In this document: positions 11,371 through 22,964 of the stretch, one piece after another
Layout: each line of letters starts with the position of its first letter
How positions within the stretch are numbered: the stretch's first letter is position 1
NCBI GenBank assembly: GCA_950295325.1
Contig: OX485809.1
Span: forward strand, 36,151,081-36,215,080
Reading direction: 5' to 3'
DNA from: Polytrichum commune
Lineage: Eukaryota; Streptophyta; Polytrichopsida; Polytrichales; Polytrichaceae
Length of the DNA: 64,000 bases
Position numbers and translations under genes: made by a program
The notes under the pieces: model-generated
What the model was told of the DNA's origin: nothing
Seen by the model: the letters and a program-made list of their open reading frames with translations, nothing else
The model's database searches: none

Positions 11371-12610
11371 GGCTTCGCAATCGCGCTCCAGGCGAGCTGA
11401 TCTTGGTCCTCTTAATCGCGCAAGTGCAGTCGTCTGCGGCCTGTGGTGTTGGTGGGAGCTGTAAGCGACTCTCTCTCCTCTCCTCTCCTCTCCTCTCTTC
11501 TCCATCATGTTGTGGTTAATCTCTCTGCGATCTTGGTTGATTAAGGCGCACGGCATTTGAGCTGCAGTCTGCGGTATGTGGTGTTAGAGCTGTGAGGACC
11601 TCCTCCTGTAGTCCGACATGCTGTATCAAAACCTGCCTGTGGTGTAGTCGAGGTCGTGGCTGGTTAAAGACCGCGGCATTTGAGCTGTAGTCTACGGCCT
11701 ATGGTGATGGAGCTCTAAGGACTCCCTCCTTCCTCTAGTAATGCATCGTGTTGTACTTTAATAATCTACCTGTGGTGTAGCCGAGGTGTTTTGTTGGTTA
11801 AGGCACGCGGCATGTGAGCTGCAGTCTGCGGCCTGTGGTGTTGGAGCTGGTGCAAGGACGCCCTCCTCTAGTCCATCGGATTGTAGTTTTCTACCTGTGA
11901 CGTGTACTAGGGGAGGGTCTTGATTCGTTAAGCTGCGCGGCGTTTGAGCTGCAGTCTGAGGCCTGTGGTGTTGAATGTGTAAGGACCTCCTCCTCTAGTC
12001 CATCGTGTAGTTTGGTCTCCTCGTGGAGTGACCGAGGTCTTGGTTGATTAAGGCGCGCGGCATTTGAGCTGCAGGCTGCGGCTTGTGGTGAGGGCTCACT
12101 CCTCTAGTCCATCATGTTGTAGTTTAATCTCCCTGTGTGTGTAGCCGAGTGGCGTCTTGATTGGTTAAGGTATACGGCATTTGAGCTGCAGTACGCGGTC
12201 TGTGGTGTTGGAGCTGTAAGGACTCCCTCCTCTAGTCCTACATATCGTAGTTTAGATTTTAATCTCCTGTAGTTCTAATCTCCTTTGGTGTATCCGAGGT
12301 CTTGGTTGTTTGAGGTGCACAGGATTTGAGCTGTAGTCTGCGGCCTGTGGTGTTGGTGCTCTTAAGGACTCCCACCTCTAGTCTGGCATCATGTTGTAGT
12401 TTGATCTGCCTGTGGAGTAGTCGAGGTCTCGGTTGGTTAATAATGCACCCGGTATTTGAGCTGCAGACTGCGGCCTGTGGTATTGGAGTTGGAAGAACTC
12501 CCGCCCCTAGTCCATCATGTTGTAGTTTGATCTCCCTGTGGTATAGCCGATGCCCAGCCGGTGTCTTGTTTGGTTGATATGCGCGGCATTTGAGCTGTAG
12601 TCTAGTGCAT
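11371..12610 (+). repeat. Minisatellite, about nine diverged units of 115-148 bp
   Basis: The repeating landmark 'cggcatttgagctgcagtc' occurs near 11551, 11670, 11807, 11937, 12057, 12173, 12320, 12449 and 12584. Between landmarks the order is conserved: 'tgcggcctgtggtgttggagctgtaaggactccctcctctagtccatcatgttgtag', then 'ctccctgtggtgtagccgaggtcttggttggttaagg' (each quoted block read in parts). A partial lead-in unit is at 11371-11545 and carries a (CTCCT)n tract at 11468-11500. The array lies directly after the putative leader-exon donor, so it is probably intronic if that model holds. Open frames inside are chance. Confidence 0.85.
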
Positions 12611-15043
12611 GCAGTTCCTGGTTATTTTTCCTCATCGCGCGTTGTGGTGGTTTTTCACACACTAGCCGTTGTGTAGATGTAAGGAGCCATGAGCCTAGCA
12701 TTTTCTGCTACTACCTACTCCATGTCCCTAAGATGATGTTCTCGCCGTATGACAGTCCGTCCGTGAGGTCTCGGTTGTCAAAGAACACTCTACGGCGCCT
12801 GGTGCTGTAGCTAGCTGCACTTTTTTTTCAGCTTGAGGTGGCTGTTTCATTCTCTCGGTTGGGAATATATAACTATGCGTCTATTGCTTACGCATATAGT
12901 ACTTTGGCGCATCGAGTAGTTTCGGCTAGACTTGCGTGATGCCGGGATCCTTCCGATCTAGCCGTACTTGCAGATCCGTGTGCCTTGAGCTTCGTACGTC
13001 ACGTTGATCGTCGCGGCGCCATTTTGGATTGCCTTCTTGTTCCAAGCTTCTTGAGGTGGTGTCCATTTTGATACAAGCACTCGAGAGTCTCCGGAGCTTC
13101 TTTAGCTCCTTCTCACTAAGTGATAACGGTTTCCAGAGTATGGCGAAGAGCTAATGCCTTCTGATCACAGCTTAGCATTCCAGATGTGGCATTGTGTTTT
13201 ATTGTACGTCACTTTCCATGTTAAGCATACAATGTATCTCTGCGAAGGATTATCCTCGATGCAAGGACAATGAGATTGGATGCGAAAGTGTTAGAACAAC
13301 TGCGATTGAGGATCCTTGACTCTGTAGTGTGGAACAACTCTTTTGTTTCTGTATTTGTGTTAGGAGGTCAGTTTTTCTGTCTGTGAAGAGGTTCCTTCTT
13401 GAACTCTTTGACATTTCAGGAGCATAACACTTGTTTTCGAGAATGACATTTCAGTTGAGGTAGTCGTCTCTCTTACATATTTTTGGCGGTTATCAGCACT
13501 TGCTTGTAGGATTGTACAGTATCAATGTATAAGTCCACAAATGACCTCAAACACGCTGGTGAAAGAACTTACATAATGTCTGTTCAAAGAACCACTAAAT
13601 TGCGATCAAGTGAGTCTCGCAGTTCTTAAGACTGGTTATTCAGATGGGAGAAAGCTCAATAATGAGACGTAGGAAAATTTCATTGCGATTCTTGCCACAT
13701 TGTTACAGTCCGGTGTGATGCCATCTCCGAGAGCGCGATCTTCTTTGGCCAGTCAGGCTTACGAGTCGAGGGTCTCTAATACTGCCAAGGCCACCTATCG
13801 CTAAAAAGGGAATAGAAAAAAAGACATCTATTTAGTCTATATCACTATTAGAATATCAAGAACGTGACTCTGGATTAGGGAATATTTTAAACGTTATTCG
13901 GTTGTCTTTTTCCTATCTCCAGTTAGTATTAATATTGTAGCTCTTGTGTGGAAAATTCAGATGTTGTTGGTTATGAATATGTCTACTGTACCTTAGTCTT
14001 ACATTGGCCACGCCTAGATGCAATAAGTGCTTACGGCAAAAGTAACAGCCCACTTCCTCCAGCATATTTCACCGAACTTTGGTTGGTATATGATTCGATG
14101 TGAAAACTTATATTAAGTCACCGATCGCTCAGTTGGACATAGACTTATCATACAGTAGCTCTATTGCCAGCCCGTCAGGTCACATCAAGTCTTGTTCGTC
14201 AGAGGCTATTCTAGATGTCCCTACATTCAGTAGCATGATTGTCTGCTAGAGATTATTTCAGTTGTCCCTTCCTCCAGCATCCTCAGATATCATTTCTAGG
14301 TTCTTAGCTCTAAGAAACTAAGATACATACCATCTGTATCTATCCACTTAACTATATCTCCGATGTCAGCGGTGCAGTTCATATGTACACCGGGCCTAGT
14401 TAGAACTCTTATGACCGTTGTAACTCTTGATAAGAATTCACGTATATACCACTAAGGCACACAAGCCGCACAAAGCATACTAGATGCTATGTTCCTTGAC
14501 TATGGATGTCTATGTGTAGTGTCCTTCCAATAATGGAAGTAATACTTTTCTTCTTCTTTTTACAAGAACTCCTGGTTTTTAGATTCCTCTTGTAACGAAG
14601 TCTACGGAACCACTCTCAACCTGCATACGTTGGGAAGTCTATCTAACGTTTGTGTAATACATGTGATACTAGGTCTAATCTGCATGTCAGGAAAAACAAG
14701 GACACGTGAATAATCAAACGCAGTGCATCGTCATGTTACTGTCCATGTGATGTTTTCAGGACGCTTGCAAATTGGATTTCTCATTGGCGTACCTCCCTGC
14801 TGCCAACTATAAGTTATATTGACTCAGCAGTGCATTTCGCATGTAGGGTGCTGTGACGCTTCATTTGAGTTCTTTACTTAAGTCATCTCATGCCCTTCTC
14901 ACCGACCTATTTGTTGGCAATGATGTACAGAAGTTTCGGGCATTATCTCCATAGGCTTGCCAATGCTCCTGACCTCTCACCAGGAGCTGCGGAAGCTACG
15001 GAAGCTCTTGTGAAGGAGAGGCCGCCCATTTTAACTGAACATA
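12611..15043 (+). other. Probable leader intron / upstream region of FLA
   Basis: Relatively low-repeat, more GC-balanced sequence than the flanks. No coding region is recognised; a short open frame starting at 14890 overlaps the FLA start in another frame and has no domain. Candidate splice acceptors before the start codon are at 14759 and about 14931. Confidence 0.35.
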
Positions 15044-15817
15044 ATGGCAGCCAAATTCTCCAGAACCCCAGTCAGGACATTCTTTACGGCATGTCTAACC
15101 CTCAGTCTTTGCATCTCTCTTGTGGTTGCCTATGAATCACCAGTACTCGTGGTAGCAGCGCCATCACCAGCGCCAGTAACAGTACCTGCGCCAGCGCCTG
15201 CACCGAAAGTTCTCACTCTTCACGAGAAAGTAGTGAATGCATTACGAGCGGCCGGCCATTATGGAGCGATTTCTGGTCTCCTTGACAGCCTCAGTGACGA
15301 CATTATCAAGCCAGGAATCACCCTGTTTGCTCCCGAAGATGCAGCCTTCAACGGCATGCCAATGAACTCTTCCTCCCTCTTGACGACCACGTTGAACTAC
15401 CATATTGCGTCGAAGGTGTATACGTACCAAGAGCTGCAGAACCTGCCTCTAAATACAACAATCCCAACAGCTGCGCCTGGTGTGAATATAGTGGTCACTA
15501 GCGTCGTCAAGGGCGGATTTAAACTTGACAATGCAGGGATTGCAAACCCCGACCTCTACTCCGATGGGCAGGTGGCTGTCCAGGGCATCAACGCAGTGTT
15601 CGACACCGCTAAATACAACAAGGGCGTAGTGGCACCTGAAGCTGCACCAGCGCCAGTTTCTGCCGTGTCTCCTCCTGCTCCTGCTGTGGGTACACCAGAA
15701 GCAGCGGCAACTTCATCGTCGCCTACAAAGAGCGATGCAACACATATCGCAGCAGCAAGCACCATCACTGCCGCTCTGATTGTCTCAACAGCTTCATTGG
15801 TAGTGGCCATTTTGTAG
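15044..15817 (+). CDS. Fasciclin-like arabinogalactan protein (FLA), single FAS1 domain, GPI-anchored
   Basis: This 257-aa protein is intact in a single exon. Residues 1-29 form a signal peptide (basic N-terminus, then a hydrophobic core to VVA). Residues 36-54 are Ala-Pro/Ser-Pro-rich arabinogalactan glycomodules. A FAS1 domain spans about 57-190, with the H1 motif TLFAPEDAAF (93-102), the central Tyr-His pair (119-120) and an H2-like motif QVAVQGINAVFD (177-188). A second AGP region covers 198-228. A C-terminal hydrophobic tail (236-257) after a small-residue stretch fits a GPI-anchor signal. Two N-glycosylation sequons (NSS 108, NTT 137) are present. FLAs act at the plasma membrane/cell wall in adhesion and wall architecture; this specific role is inferred from the family. 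The start codon is chosen because it directly precedes the signal peptide. The gene is convergent with the LPAT gene downstream. Confidence 0.93.
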   Translation: MAAKFSRTPVRTFFTACLTLSLCISLVVAYESPVLVVAAPSPAPVTVPAPAPAPKVLTLHEKVVNALRAAGHYGAISGLLDSLSDDIIKPGITLFAPEDAAFNGMPMNSSSLLTTTLNYHIASKVYTYQELQNLPLNTTIPTAAPGVNIVVTSVVKGGFKLDNAGIANPDLYSDGQVAVQGINAVFDTAKYNKGVVAPEAAPAPVSAVSPPAPAVGTPEAAATSSSPTKSDATHIAAASTITAALIVSTASLVVAIL

Positions 15818-16698
15818 GTTTCCAAGCGCTTCAAGAAAATACAGATTTTTTGTGCATAAGTACTGCGCGCGCTGGAAGAGAATATATGGGTGGGCCCACA
15901 TCAATCTCTGCGATTTAAGCATAACAGAATTAGTCTTGTACGGTAGAGTAATAATCCTCACTAGCTTGTTTGGAGCTGGGGACGGCTTTGATTCATGCCA
16001 CCAAATTGTGTTCCTGAATTTGGGAACTACCTAGTCAACATTGTTTTGAACGTTTTCACCTCTCTTCAAGCAGATTGTCTGTCTGTCTGTCTTGATGCAC
16101 AGATTTGTGCAGTTTTTCAAGCAGAGCTGTGCTCTCTTTTATACTAGAATGTTGCAACTGGAACTGTCGCTTAGGTGCCACACATTGTTTCAATCGACTT
16201 TTTTCATTCACTTCTTGTCTATGGATGCATGCAGATGACCCTGTTTGACTGTAATGTGCAACTAAGCAGTGTGAAGTGTGAGTTGTTACAATTGCTCCAC
16301 TTCAAATCTGTCAAAAATAACCAACAAACTGCCGTTCTATGTAGGTACGCATTTACGTTACAAGTATTACAATCGGGTAAAAGGGAGTCGTAGAGTTTAA
16401 GCTTCAGCTTACCAGCTCCCACATGTACTCCCAAGTCCTGTGCAATGACTTTAATGAAAACAGCACTGATTGTCCATATTGTGATGGCTGTACCTAACAT
16501 ACTAAGATTGTCCTGCCCAAGTGCATCATCATATGTTCTTCACCCATCATGCAAAATCTGGAGGGTTTCTATCCTCGGCTCCCATCATCATTCAGGACAT
16601 GGGAGGGAATTCCCCCAGGTCACCAAAAATGAACAAATCGGTACTCCACTCCCATCCTACCCTCCTGGCTTTGCAAGTGAAATGAGGTACAATAAACT
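15818..16698 (+). other. FLA 3' UTR and intergenic region
   Basis: The first few hundred bases after the FLA stop probably include its 3' UTR; no unambiguous polyadenylation signal was picked. A (GTCT)n run lies at about 16075-16092. Open frames on both strands at 16175-16708 are short and without recognisable domains. Confidence 0.4.
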
Positions 16699-17037
16699 TA
16701 TCCTTTAATTCAACTGGAGGTTTGATTGGGAGTTGGTTGTTTTGCTTACAACACTTTCCATGTTCAGTAAGGTTTTCGTGCATGCTTGGAGTCGGTGTGG
16801 AGGTTTGGAGGAGGCGTTGAATGAAGAACATTTTATATTGGTTTCATTTGAGGGCAACACTCAATTTTGGTATGCCAAGAGGTGCAAAAATGAGTTTGGC
16901 CCTCAAATGAACCAACATAAAATGTTCTTTGTTCAAACCTCCACTCCAAACATGCACCAAACAACTTACCAAACATGGAAAGTGTTGTATGCAAAACAAC
17001 CAACTCCCGACCAAAACTCTGGTTGAATTACAGGATA
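16699..17037. mobile_element. Foldback MITE forming a ~150-bp-arm hairpin
   Basis: Nearly the whole element is one inverted repeat. The left arm reads tatcctttaattcaac...gggagttggttgttttgc...tttccatgtt, and the right arm is its reverse complement with scattered mismatches (ends gttgaattacaggata). The loop is about 30 bp (16862-16895). Two overlapping open frames on it are by-products of the palindrome. A diverged second copy lies in an LPAT intron at 18839-19146. It sits between the 3' ends of two convergent genes, where read-through could give double-stranded RNA. Confidence 0.75.
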
Positions 17038-17452
17038 ACTCTAATATTATTCACGAAAGCAGACACTACAATTATGTGTCTGCACGTAGAGGGATCAAGC
17101 AAGTTGTCAAAATAGGTAACTGTACTAGTTGAATGGTGTATTAATAAAGAACATGCACACAATATGCTTATGTTGACAACATACCTAATGAATCAATATC
17201 GTGTGACCAATAATTACATAAATGCAGAGAGGCAAGATGCCTGAAAATACCTACCTGGCTTACTTGGAACAAATCAAACCAACCGTAGCATTTCTTTAGA
17301 CTCTTCAAGGGCGCCTGGGTTACTACTCTACAGAATTTTTTGAAAAACATGTCCATTTACATCTATCTCTAACCAAAGAGGACATGAGAACCAAGGCTAT
17401 TATGCACTACCAGAGAAGCAGGACGTTCAATAATAAACGCGAGAGAAGGGTT

Positions 17453-20400
17453 TTAGTCTCGTTTCTGGGTGATAGAATCAGATGCTGCCCGTGCAGGCTT
17501 CGCTTTCCTTGCTGCTGGAGCTGAACTTCTCTCTGATTGTGTTGACACAACGAGCACCTGATCAAAAAGAAAGCCTCCAACAAATATTAAAACTGTTTGG
17601 TATTGTTGGCATCCATCTTCAAACTACAGTACAATGATTATGTCCCTCAAAGAGGGGCAAAACCCTGTGGGTTTGATTCTTCTTTGAGAAAAGTTTCTAT
17701 TAAGAGCACTTTAGCTTGTCATGCATCAGAGCCTACTTTTGGGACCTCCTCTTTCCATCTCTCAAACTTTGAAAGAATTTTAAGATGAAAAATAAGGTAT
17801 GCGCATGGGACCCATTGTCCTAAATCTTGGATTGGCCTATGCCTCGCCCACCCATCCTAGTAGGACAAGCTAAAATGCCAGCTGTAAATAGCCATAAATA
17901 GCCTGACACCACCCTTTGTATATGGTAGTTTAAGTATTAAGAAACTTGGGTGACTTTGTCTTGATCTCGTAAACTTAGGATTTGAGACTAAACCCATGGT
18001 GTCATCTGCTTTACTTTACAAATAACTATACTGTTGAGCTAATTTTCCACACTAAAACAATGGTGATAGTACTGTGGGTGCACACTATTTACCAACCCAA
18101 ATTGTTTAGCACGAGACGTTTACGTCTTAGTAAAATATTTTTGTGCGCATTGAAAGACTTCCAACCTAGAGGAAGAAGGTGGCTATATATACCACTAGGG
18201 CATCCATCTTCAAACTATGATGATTATGGTAAATGTTGTGGGGCACATTATTGAGCTTATTTCCACACTAAATACATTGGGGATGACACTGTGAGTGCAC
18301 ACTATTTACCAACCAGAGGTCATGTTTTAGGTTACAATAATTCTATTGGATTGAATATCGTGTGCATTTGAAAGATTTGCAACCTAGGGGAAGAAGGTCC
18401 GTATATCACTAGGGCATGACTATTGTAACTAGGGTTGCACAATATTGTCATGCATAATGGTGTATACTGTGGGCTGTCTAGGGTAAGTCACACAATACAT
18501 CTGTCCCCAATATTTGCAAAAATCAGTGTGCTGTGAATGGTAACCATGGGCTTCGTTTTAAAAGAGAGGACGAAGTTGAAAGAAATACCAACCTGATTAA
18601 AGATCATCACAACCAGGAGCACACCAACCACCCAAGCAATTCCACTCCGCGTTGCCAAGACTGGTTTCAATAACCACCATCCGGCCGAAAACACAAAGGA
18701 AGCCCAGAAGATCACAATCTGCACAGAAATCACCAAATTGTTCATTCTTGAAGCAATACCAGGAACACGACAAGTGGCGGAAAAGAGGAGGTTCGTATGG
18801 GGTACACAGTGCACTCAGAAAACCAACATGAACAGAGTTATCCTTTGACTCCATGAGACGTTTTGTTGGGAATTGGTCTAGTAGGATTTTCATTGGTTGG
18901 TGCATGCTTAGAAGTAGGGTTTAGATTTTAATAAGAGCAACCTATTTTGGTTCATTGAGGGCCAAACTCATATTAGCTCTCTTGGCATGCCAACATGAGT
19001 TTGCTCCTCAATGAACCAATATAGAATGGTCTTCATTCAAACCTCCACACTACCTCCAAGCCTGCACCGTAAACTTACCAAACATGGGAGGTGTCAGATG
19101 CAAAATGATGAACTACAAACTAAAAGTCATATTGAGTTAGAGGAATACTCTATTGACTGGGAGGCAAAATTAGATAGATAGATCGATAGATAGAGTTTTC
19201 ATGAATGCTCAACTTACCAGAAGGGGCAGTAGCGGCCGTGCGAGAGGCTGGTATAATTCCTCCCCAAAAGTGTTGTCTTTCTTGTGGTCGTCCAACATTT
19301 TATCCTGTCCATCATGCTTTCCCCATGTTAGCACACCTACATGAATTGAAATTGAGAAAAATAAAACCATTTAGGATATTGAAAGGTTTTAGATTGTGGA
19401 ACCTTGATCTCAAAAGCATCATGGCACCATTTTGTGATTCCCTCGTCCTCTTGAGGCAGTTGTGACATTTGAACCCGCCTAATATGCACATGTACCTGGT
19501 AACCGTAAACAGCCAAAGCGTGGGTTAGACTTGTAAATAACAAGACCAAAAGATACATAGCCCAATTTTTAAGAAACTTATGTAACTTACCACCGATGGC
19601 TTCCCTTGGAACATTCGCAACATAGTTGGCGCAGGAGCCACGTTCGAGATAGCAACTGTCATGTCGTATACTGCAGGCACAAATTCACGGAGATTTTGCA
19701 CTGCTGATACAAAACCCTAACACCCAGAGCCAACTTTTAGTTACCGATCCTGTCAAAGGACTGACGTCAATTTCAATTGATAATTTGATCAAGCTGTTGG
19801 TGAACACATTGAAAAAAACAACACTCCCTCAGAACTTCATTTTTTTCCGCAAGTTCAGTCTTCATTGCGCAGTTGCCATGATCTTTGTAGACCAACTGAC
19901 AGATTAAAGGTTTGTTTACACTACAAAGGTGGTTGTGGTTGTGATTGTAGTTAACCACCAAAATCAACCACCACCATGGTTATAATCTATTCATACTTGT
20001 GCAAATCCTTGTGGTTGTGGTTGTGGTTGATGGTGGGGACCGGTCTTCCAAGTCACAATCTATCATTTGGTTCAGGTCTTCGACTTGAGAAGAAATTCAC
20101 GTGATAATTAACCTTGTTGGCCTTGGATTGTACTGTTAAAGGGACTGCCTCCTCAACTTTCTCCCTGTACCTTGGCCTTGAAAATCTCTAGCGGTGCCAT
20201 GTGAGCATGAACAATCATCCTAAGGGTGGTTAATCACGTGGAATTCAGTGGGGTTGATGGGGTAGAGGATGGTTGTGGTTAGGAATTCATTATGCCTTTT
20301 CTATGGAAATAGAACCAAAGTACACCACAACCAGAACCACTCTTAGTGTAAACAAACCTTGATTAATCATGCAGGTCTTTGATAGATTGGTAGTGATCCT

Positions 20401-22450
20401 AAGCTTTCCATGTGGAATAAGGTAAGCAGGTCTTAAATGGACACTTTTAGACCCCCACCCACTCCTCATAAGATATGAAACACGAAATTTGTGCAAGATG
20501 ATTAGCAAATCCAAATGATGCATGTAGGCATTTTCCTCATATTTTTCGGAGCTCATATGACTATTATATTCATTATCAAAGTGAAGATTCTCTTTCTCAT
20601 TACATGATCATATAGATCCCTCCCCAAAATATGGTGACTAGTGAGCCTGGAATGAATAACAAATCTTGAGCACGTACTATGATCTCTTTTAAACACGTCT
20701 TTTTGGTGTCCGTTCTTAGATCCGCGCCTAACCATACACCATTCAGATATAGGTGTTTGTTTAAGATGAGTAACCAAATTAGACCAGTCTACCTTAATAC
20801 CTACCCTGCATCAAGACATTATAACAGATAGTAGGCATGTGGTCACTCACCTTGGTGCGAGGAACCAACACATTCTGGGGAACACGCATCCCTGCTTGAG
20901 CTGCAAATTGCTGGGCATCCAACAGCTTAGCCTTTGTAAACCTTGTGCCCTCAACAAAGAGGGCAACCCACAAGGTCCTTGGAAAACCCCTCATCTTTTC
21001 ATACCCTGACTGCACATGGCGATCAAAGATTTAAGGTTTAGGGTTTCAGATCCCCACCTTCATCATATGAAGAGAACAAGAGCTAGTATTCATGTACTCT
21101 AACCTTGAGAGTCTGCTCGTCCACCGTCCAATTCCTGGCCAAGAATACGTACTCAGAGAACCACATTGACCATCCGATCACCGGGAGGAATTGCGTCGAC
21201 TTCTTCATCACAGCACGGGTTCCACCAAGACAACCAACTCGCTGCATCATCAAGCACATTTAATTCATCAGCTCCAAGGCTCAGACTACACAGCTGACCA
21301 ACAGACAGCAGAGTATGTCCAGATCAATAATGGCCATTATCAAACGGAGTTTGCATTAAGAAGAGGTTATGCACATCATTGGAGAAACTTTGTGAAGAAT
21401 GTGTGGGGACAAAATGAGATGGTCTTTTGAATGATGTGGATGTGTTTGAACGTGTGGTTCACCCTAAGCAACTTTGGGGGGAGGGCAGGAAGAGACATGT
21501 ACAAACAAGCACTGGAAAGAAGCAGGCAGGGAGAGCATTATTGAAACCTGAGCAATAACCCAGCCCACAAGCCAATCCACGTCACTGCGGTGATTGCTTA
21601 TTACCAAGGCATGCTCCTTGCCTGCAAAAAAACCAATGCCAACCCGTGAAGGCTCATCAGAAAAATACCAGAGTGATCTCTCTCTGTATACACACATGAT
21701 GCAGATGAGGAATTTCAGAACTGACCTAGGAGTTCAAAGTCCTCTTTCTCCATGAAAACCCGCACCTGCAATCAGACGAAGAAAATGAATTCAGCAGAAA
21801 AGTTTCAACAGTGCTGATGATGCAAACCTAATTCCCGGTGACATTGCTGACAATTTCAGCAGAAAGAGCTTCAACAGTGATGTGATGATGCAAACCTAAT
21901 TCCCAGTGATGCGATGATGCAAACCTAATTCCCAGTGACATTGCTGATAAATTCAGCAGAAAAAACTTCAGCAGTGAGCTGATGATGCAAACCTAACTCT
22001 GGGGGACAGACATTGCTACATGCTTGGTTTGTGTCACCAGAAATGCATGCCTCACTCACCTGCACTGCTGCCCACCAATCAAGAAGCCAGATGAGCTGAG
22101 ACCAGAGCGACTCCATCATCACCATGTTGGCCACTCGGTACGCTGCCCTTGACACCGGCAGCACAAACAACACTGCCAATAACTGCAAACCACAAATAGC
22201 AATCCCCACACTCACAAAGCCATCACCTAATTTACTTAACCCCGCTTTCTTCATCATCATCATCATCACTCCCCAACCAAACCAACACAACTCTAACCCA
22301 TCCCATACCATCCCATCCCACCCCATAGCCTTCATTTCCTTTCCCTTTACTTTTCTTCTTTTTCCTCACCTGCAGCACATTCAGGATGAAGCCGGAGATG
22401 AAGAACATAAGGCCCAGGGGCAAGGCGACGAGGGCAAAAGGGACATCCAT
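17453..22450 (-). CDS. LPAT2: 1-acyl-sn-glycerol-3-phosphate acyltransferase (LPAT2 class, ER), 11 exons
   Basis: The enzyme acylates lysophosphatidate to phosphatidate in ER glycerolipid synthesis. Exons: 22370-22450, 22060-22182, 21726-21765, 21548-21621, 21104-21241, 20851-21009, 19591-19716, 19403-19495, 19218-19304, 18593-18718, 17453-17557. All have GT-AG borders and join in one frame of 383 aa plus stop, matching the ~390 aa usual for plant LPAT2. Acyltransferase motifs: NHRSDVD with catalytic His92 and Asp97, the [12 protein letters not shown] block in exon 5, FVEGTRF (170-176), and VPRTKG (201-206). Hydrophobic segments lie at about 5-35 and 308-349; the C-terminus is basic. The start at 22450 gives [14 protein letters not shown], typical of the family; an in-frame ATG 27 bp upstream is possible. 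The exon 8 donor (AAG|GTTCCA) is weak; the others are near consensus. Introns 2, 6, 9 and 10 carry repeats. Confidence 0.95.
17620..18010. repeat. Dispersed repeat in LPAT intron 10, related to 51.4-52.5 kb
   Basis: The segment 'ctcaaagaggggcaaaaccctgtgggtttgattctt...gagaaaagtttctattaag' and the later 'aagaaacttgggtgactttg' block occur in the same order at 51405-51510 and 52325-52515. The 'gggtttgattctt' string resembles a polymerase III B box, so a SINE is possible but unproven. Confidence 0.45.
18036..18418. repeat. Tandem duplication of ~190 bp in LPAT intron 10
   Basis: 'gagctaattttccacactaaa...gtgcacactatttaccaac...caacctagaggaagaagg...cactagggcat' (18036-18204) is repeated, diverged, at 18252-18418. 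It is intronic and non-coding. Confidence 0.65.
18839..19146. mobile_element. Second copy of the foldback MITE, in LPAT intron 9
   Basis: It starts tatcctttga and ends agaggaata; the arms pair imperfectly around the loop near 18985. It shares 'ggttcattgagggccaaactc' / 'gagtttg' and 'ccaaacatgg' blocks with 16699-17037 and is more diverged. It lies wholly inside the intron 18719-19217. Confidence 0.65.
19907..20360. mobile_element. MITE with aaggtttgtttacact ends, in LPAT intron 6
   Basis: The left end aaggtttgtttacact and the right end agtgtaaacaaacctt are perfect 16-bp inverted repeats. The subterminal regions are 'gtggttgtggttgtg' / 'ccacaaccagaacc' repeats. The element is flanked by GATTA on both sides (19902-19906, 20361-20365). 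It is 454 bp, non-coding, and lies inside the intron 19717-20850. The 5-bp duplication does not identify a superfamily with confidence. Confidence 0.75.
21788..21999. repeat. Tandem repeat in LPAT intron 2
   Basis: About three units built from 'attcagcagaaa', 'cttcaacagtg', 'gatgatgcaaacctaattccc' and 'agtgacattgctgat', with one unit carrying an extra internal duplication of the 'gatgatgcaaacctaattccc' module. It is confined to the intron 21766-22059. Confidence 0.75.
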
Positions 22451-22634
22451 ATCTCCAAATCCTCTGCAAACCGACACCTTTTTTGGCCCCCTTCACCCGG
22501 ACCTCCTGCTCCTTCTCCTTCACACACTCAAACTCTGAGGAGCTCCAGCACCCATCTCCACCCGCAGACCAAATCAAAAAATTCTTGAAACAAAATTCGT
22601 TTGCCAAATCCCTGCCTCACTTAGCTACGTAGGT

Positions 22635-22640
22635 CACGTG
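22635..22640. promoter_or_regulatory. G-box CACGTG upstream of LPAT
   Basis: A palindromic CACGTG lies 185 bp upstream of the LPAT start codon. G-boxes bind plant bZIP and bHLH factors. It may lie in the promoter or in a long 5' UTR. Confidence 0.35.
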
Positions 22641-22964
22641 GTTGATGGTTTTAAGTTGCACACATGGACGCAAATGGTATGTGAGAAGAAGAGAGATTGG
22701 CGATGTTGATGAAGTTGAAGGTGGTGTGTGCATCTTAAGTTTACTTAGGATTGATCATTGATCCGTTGCTTCTTGCTTTGCTTTGCTTTCTTTCTGTGTA
22801 ACTCCCTTGGGTTCAGTGGGGACAAGGAATCTGGGAGGAGGTTGAGTGGGAGAAGAAAGCAAGGGAGCTAATTAGGAGGGAGGACAAAGAGTAAATGGTA
22901 GATCAATCCCCCCACCTGCATAACTTTTCTTCTCAAGCTTTTTGGGGATTTTTTTGTCGAGGAG

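Noticed and set aside
11371-12610. CRISPR-like array
   Set aside because: Units are long, diverged tandem copies without short identical repeats and unique spacers, and the genome is a plant's.
14890-15135. 81-codon open frame overlapping the FLA start
   Set aside because: It is in a different frame from the clear FLA signal peptide and has no domain of its own.
15242-15834. Minus-strand open frames opposite FLA
   Set aside because: They are antisense to the Ala/Pro-rich and FAS1 coding regions and show no independent features.
16733-17132. Two overlapping open frames (97 and 67 codons)
   Set aside because: They lie on the arms of the hairpin element; the open reading reflects the repeat, not a gene.
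21925-22335. Single 136-codon minus-strand ORF as a separate gene
   Set aside because: Its middle is LPAT exon 2 (22060-22182); the ends are read-through into introns.
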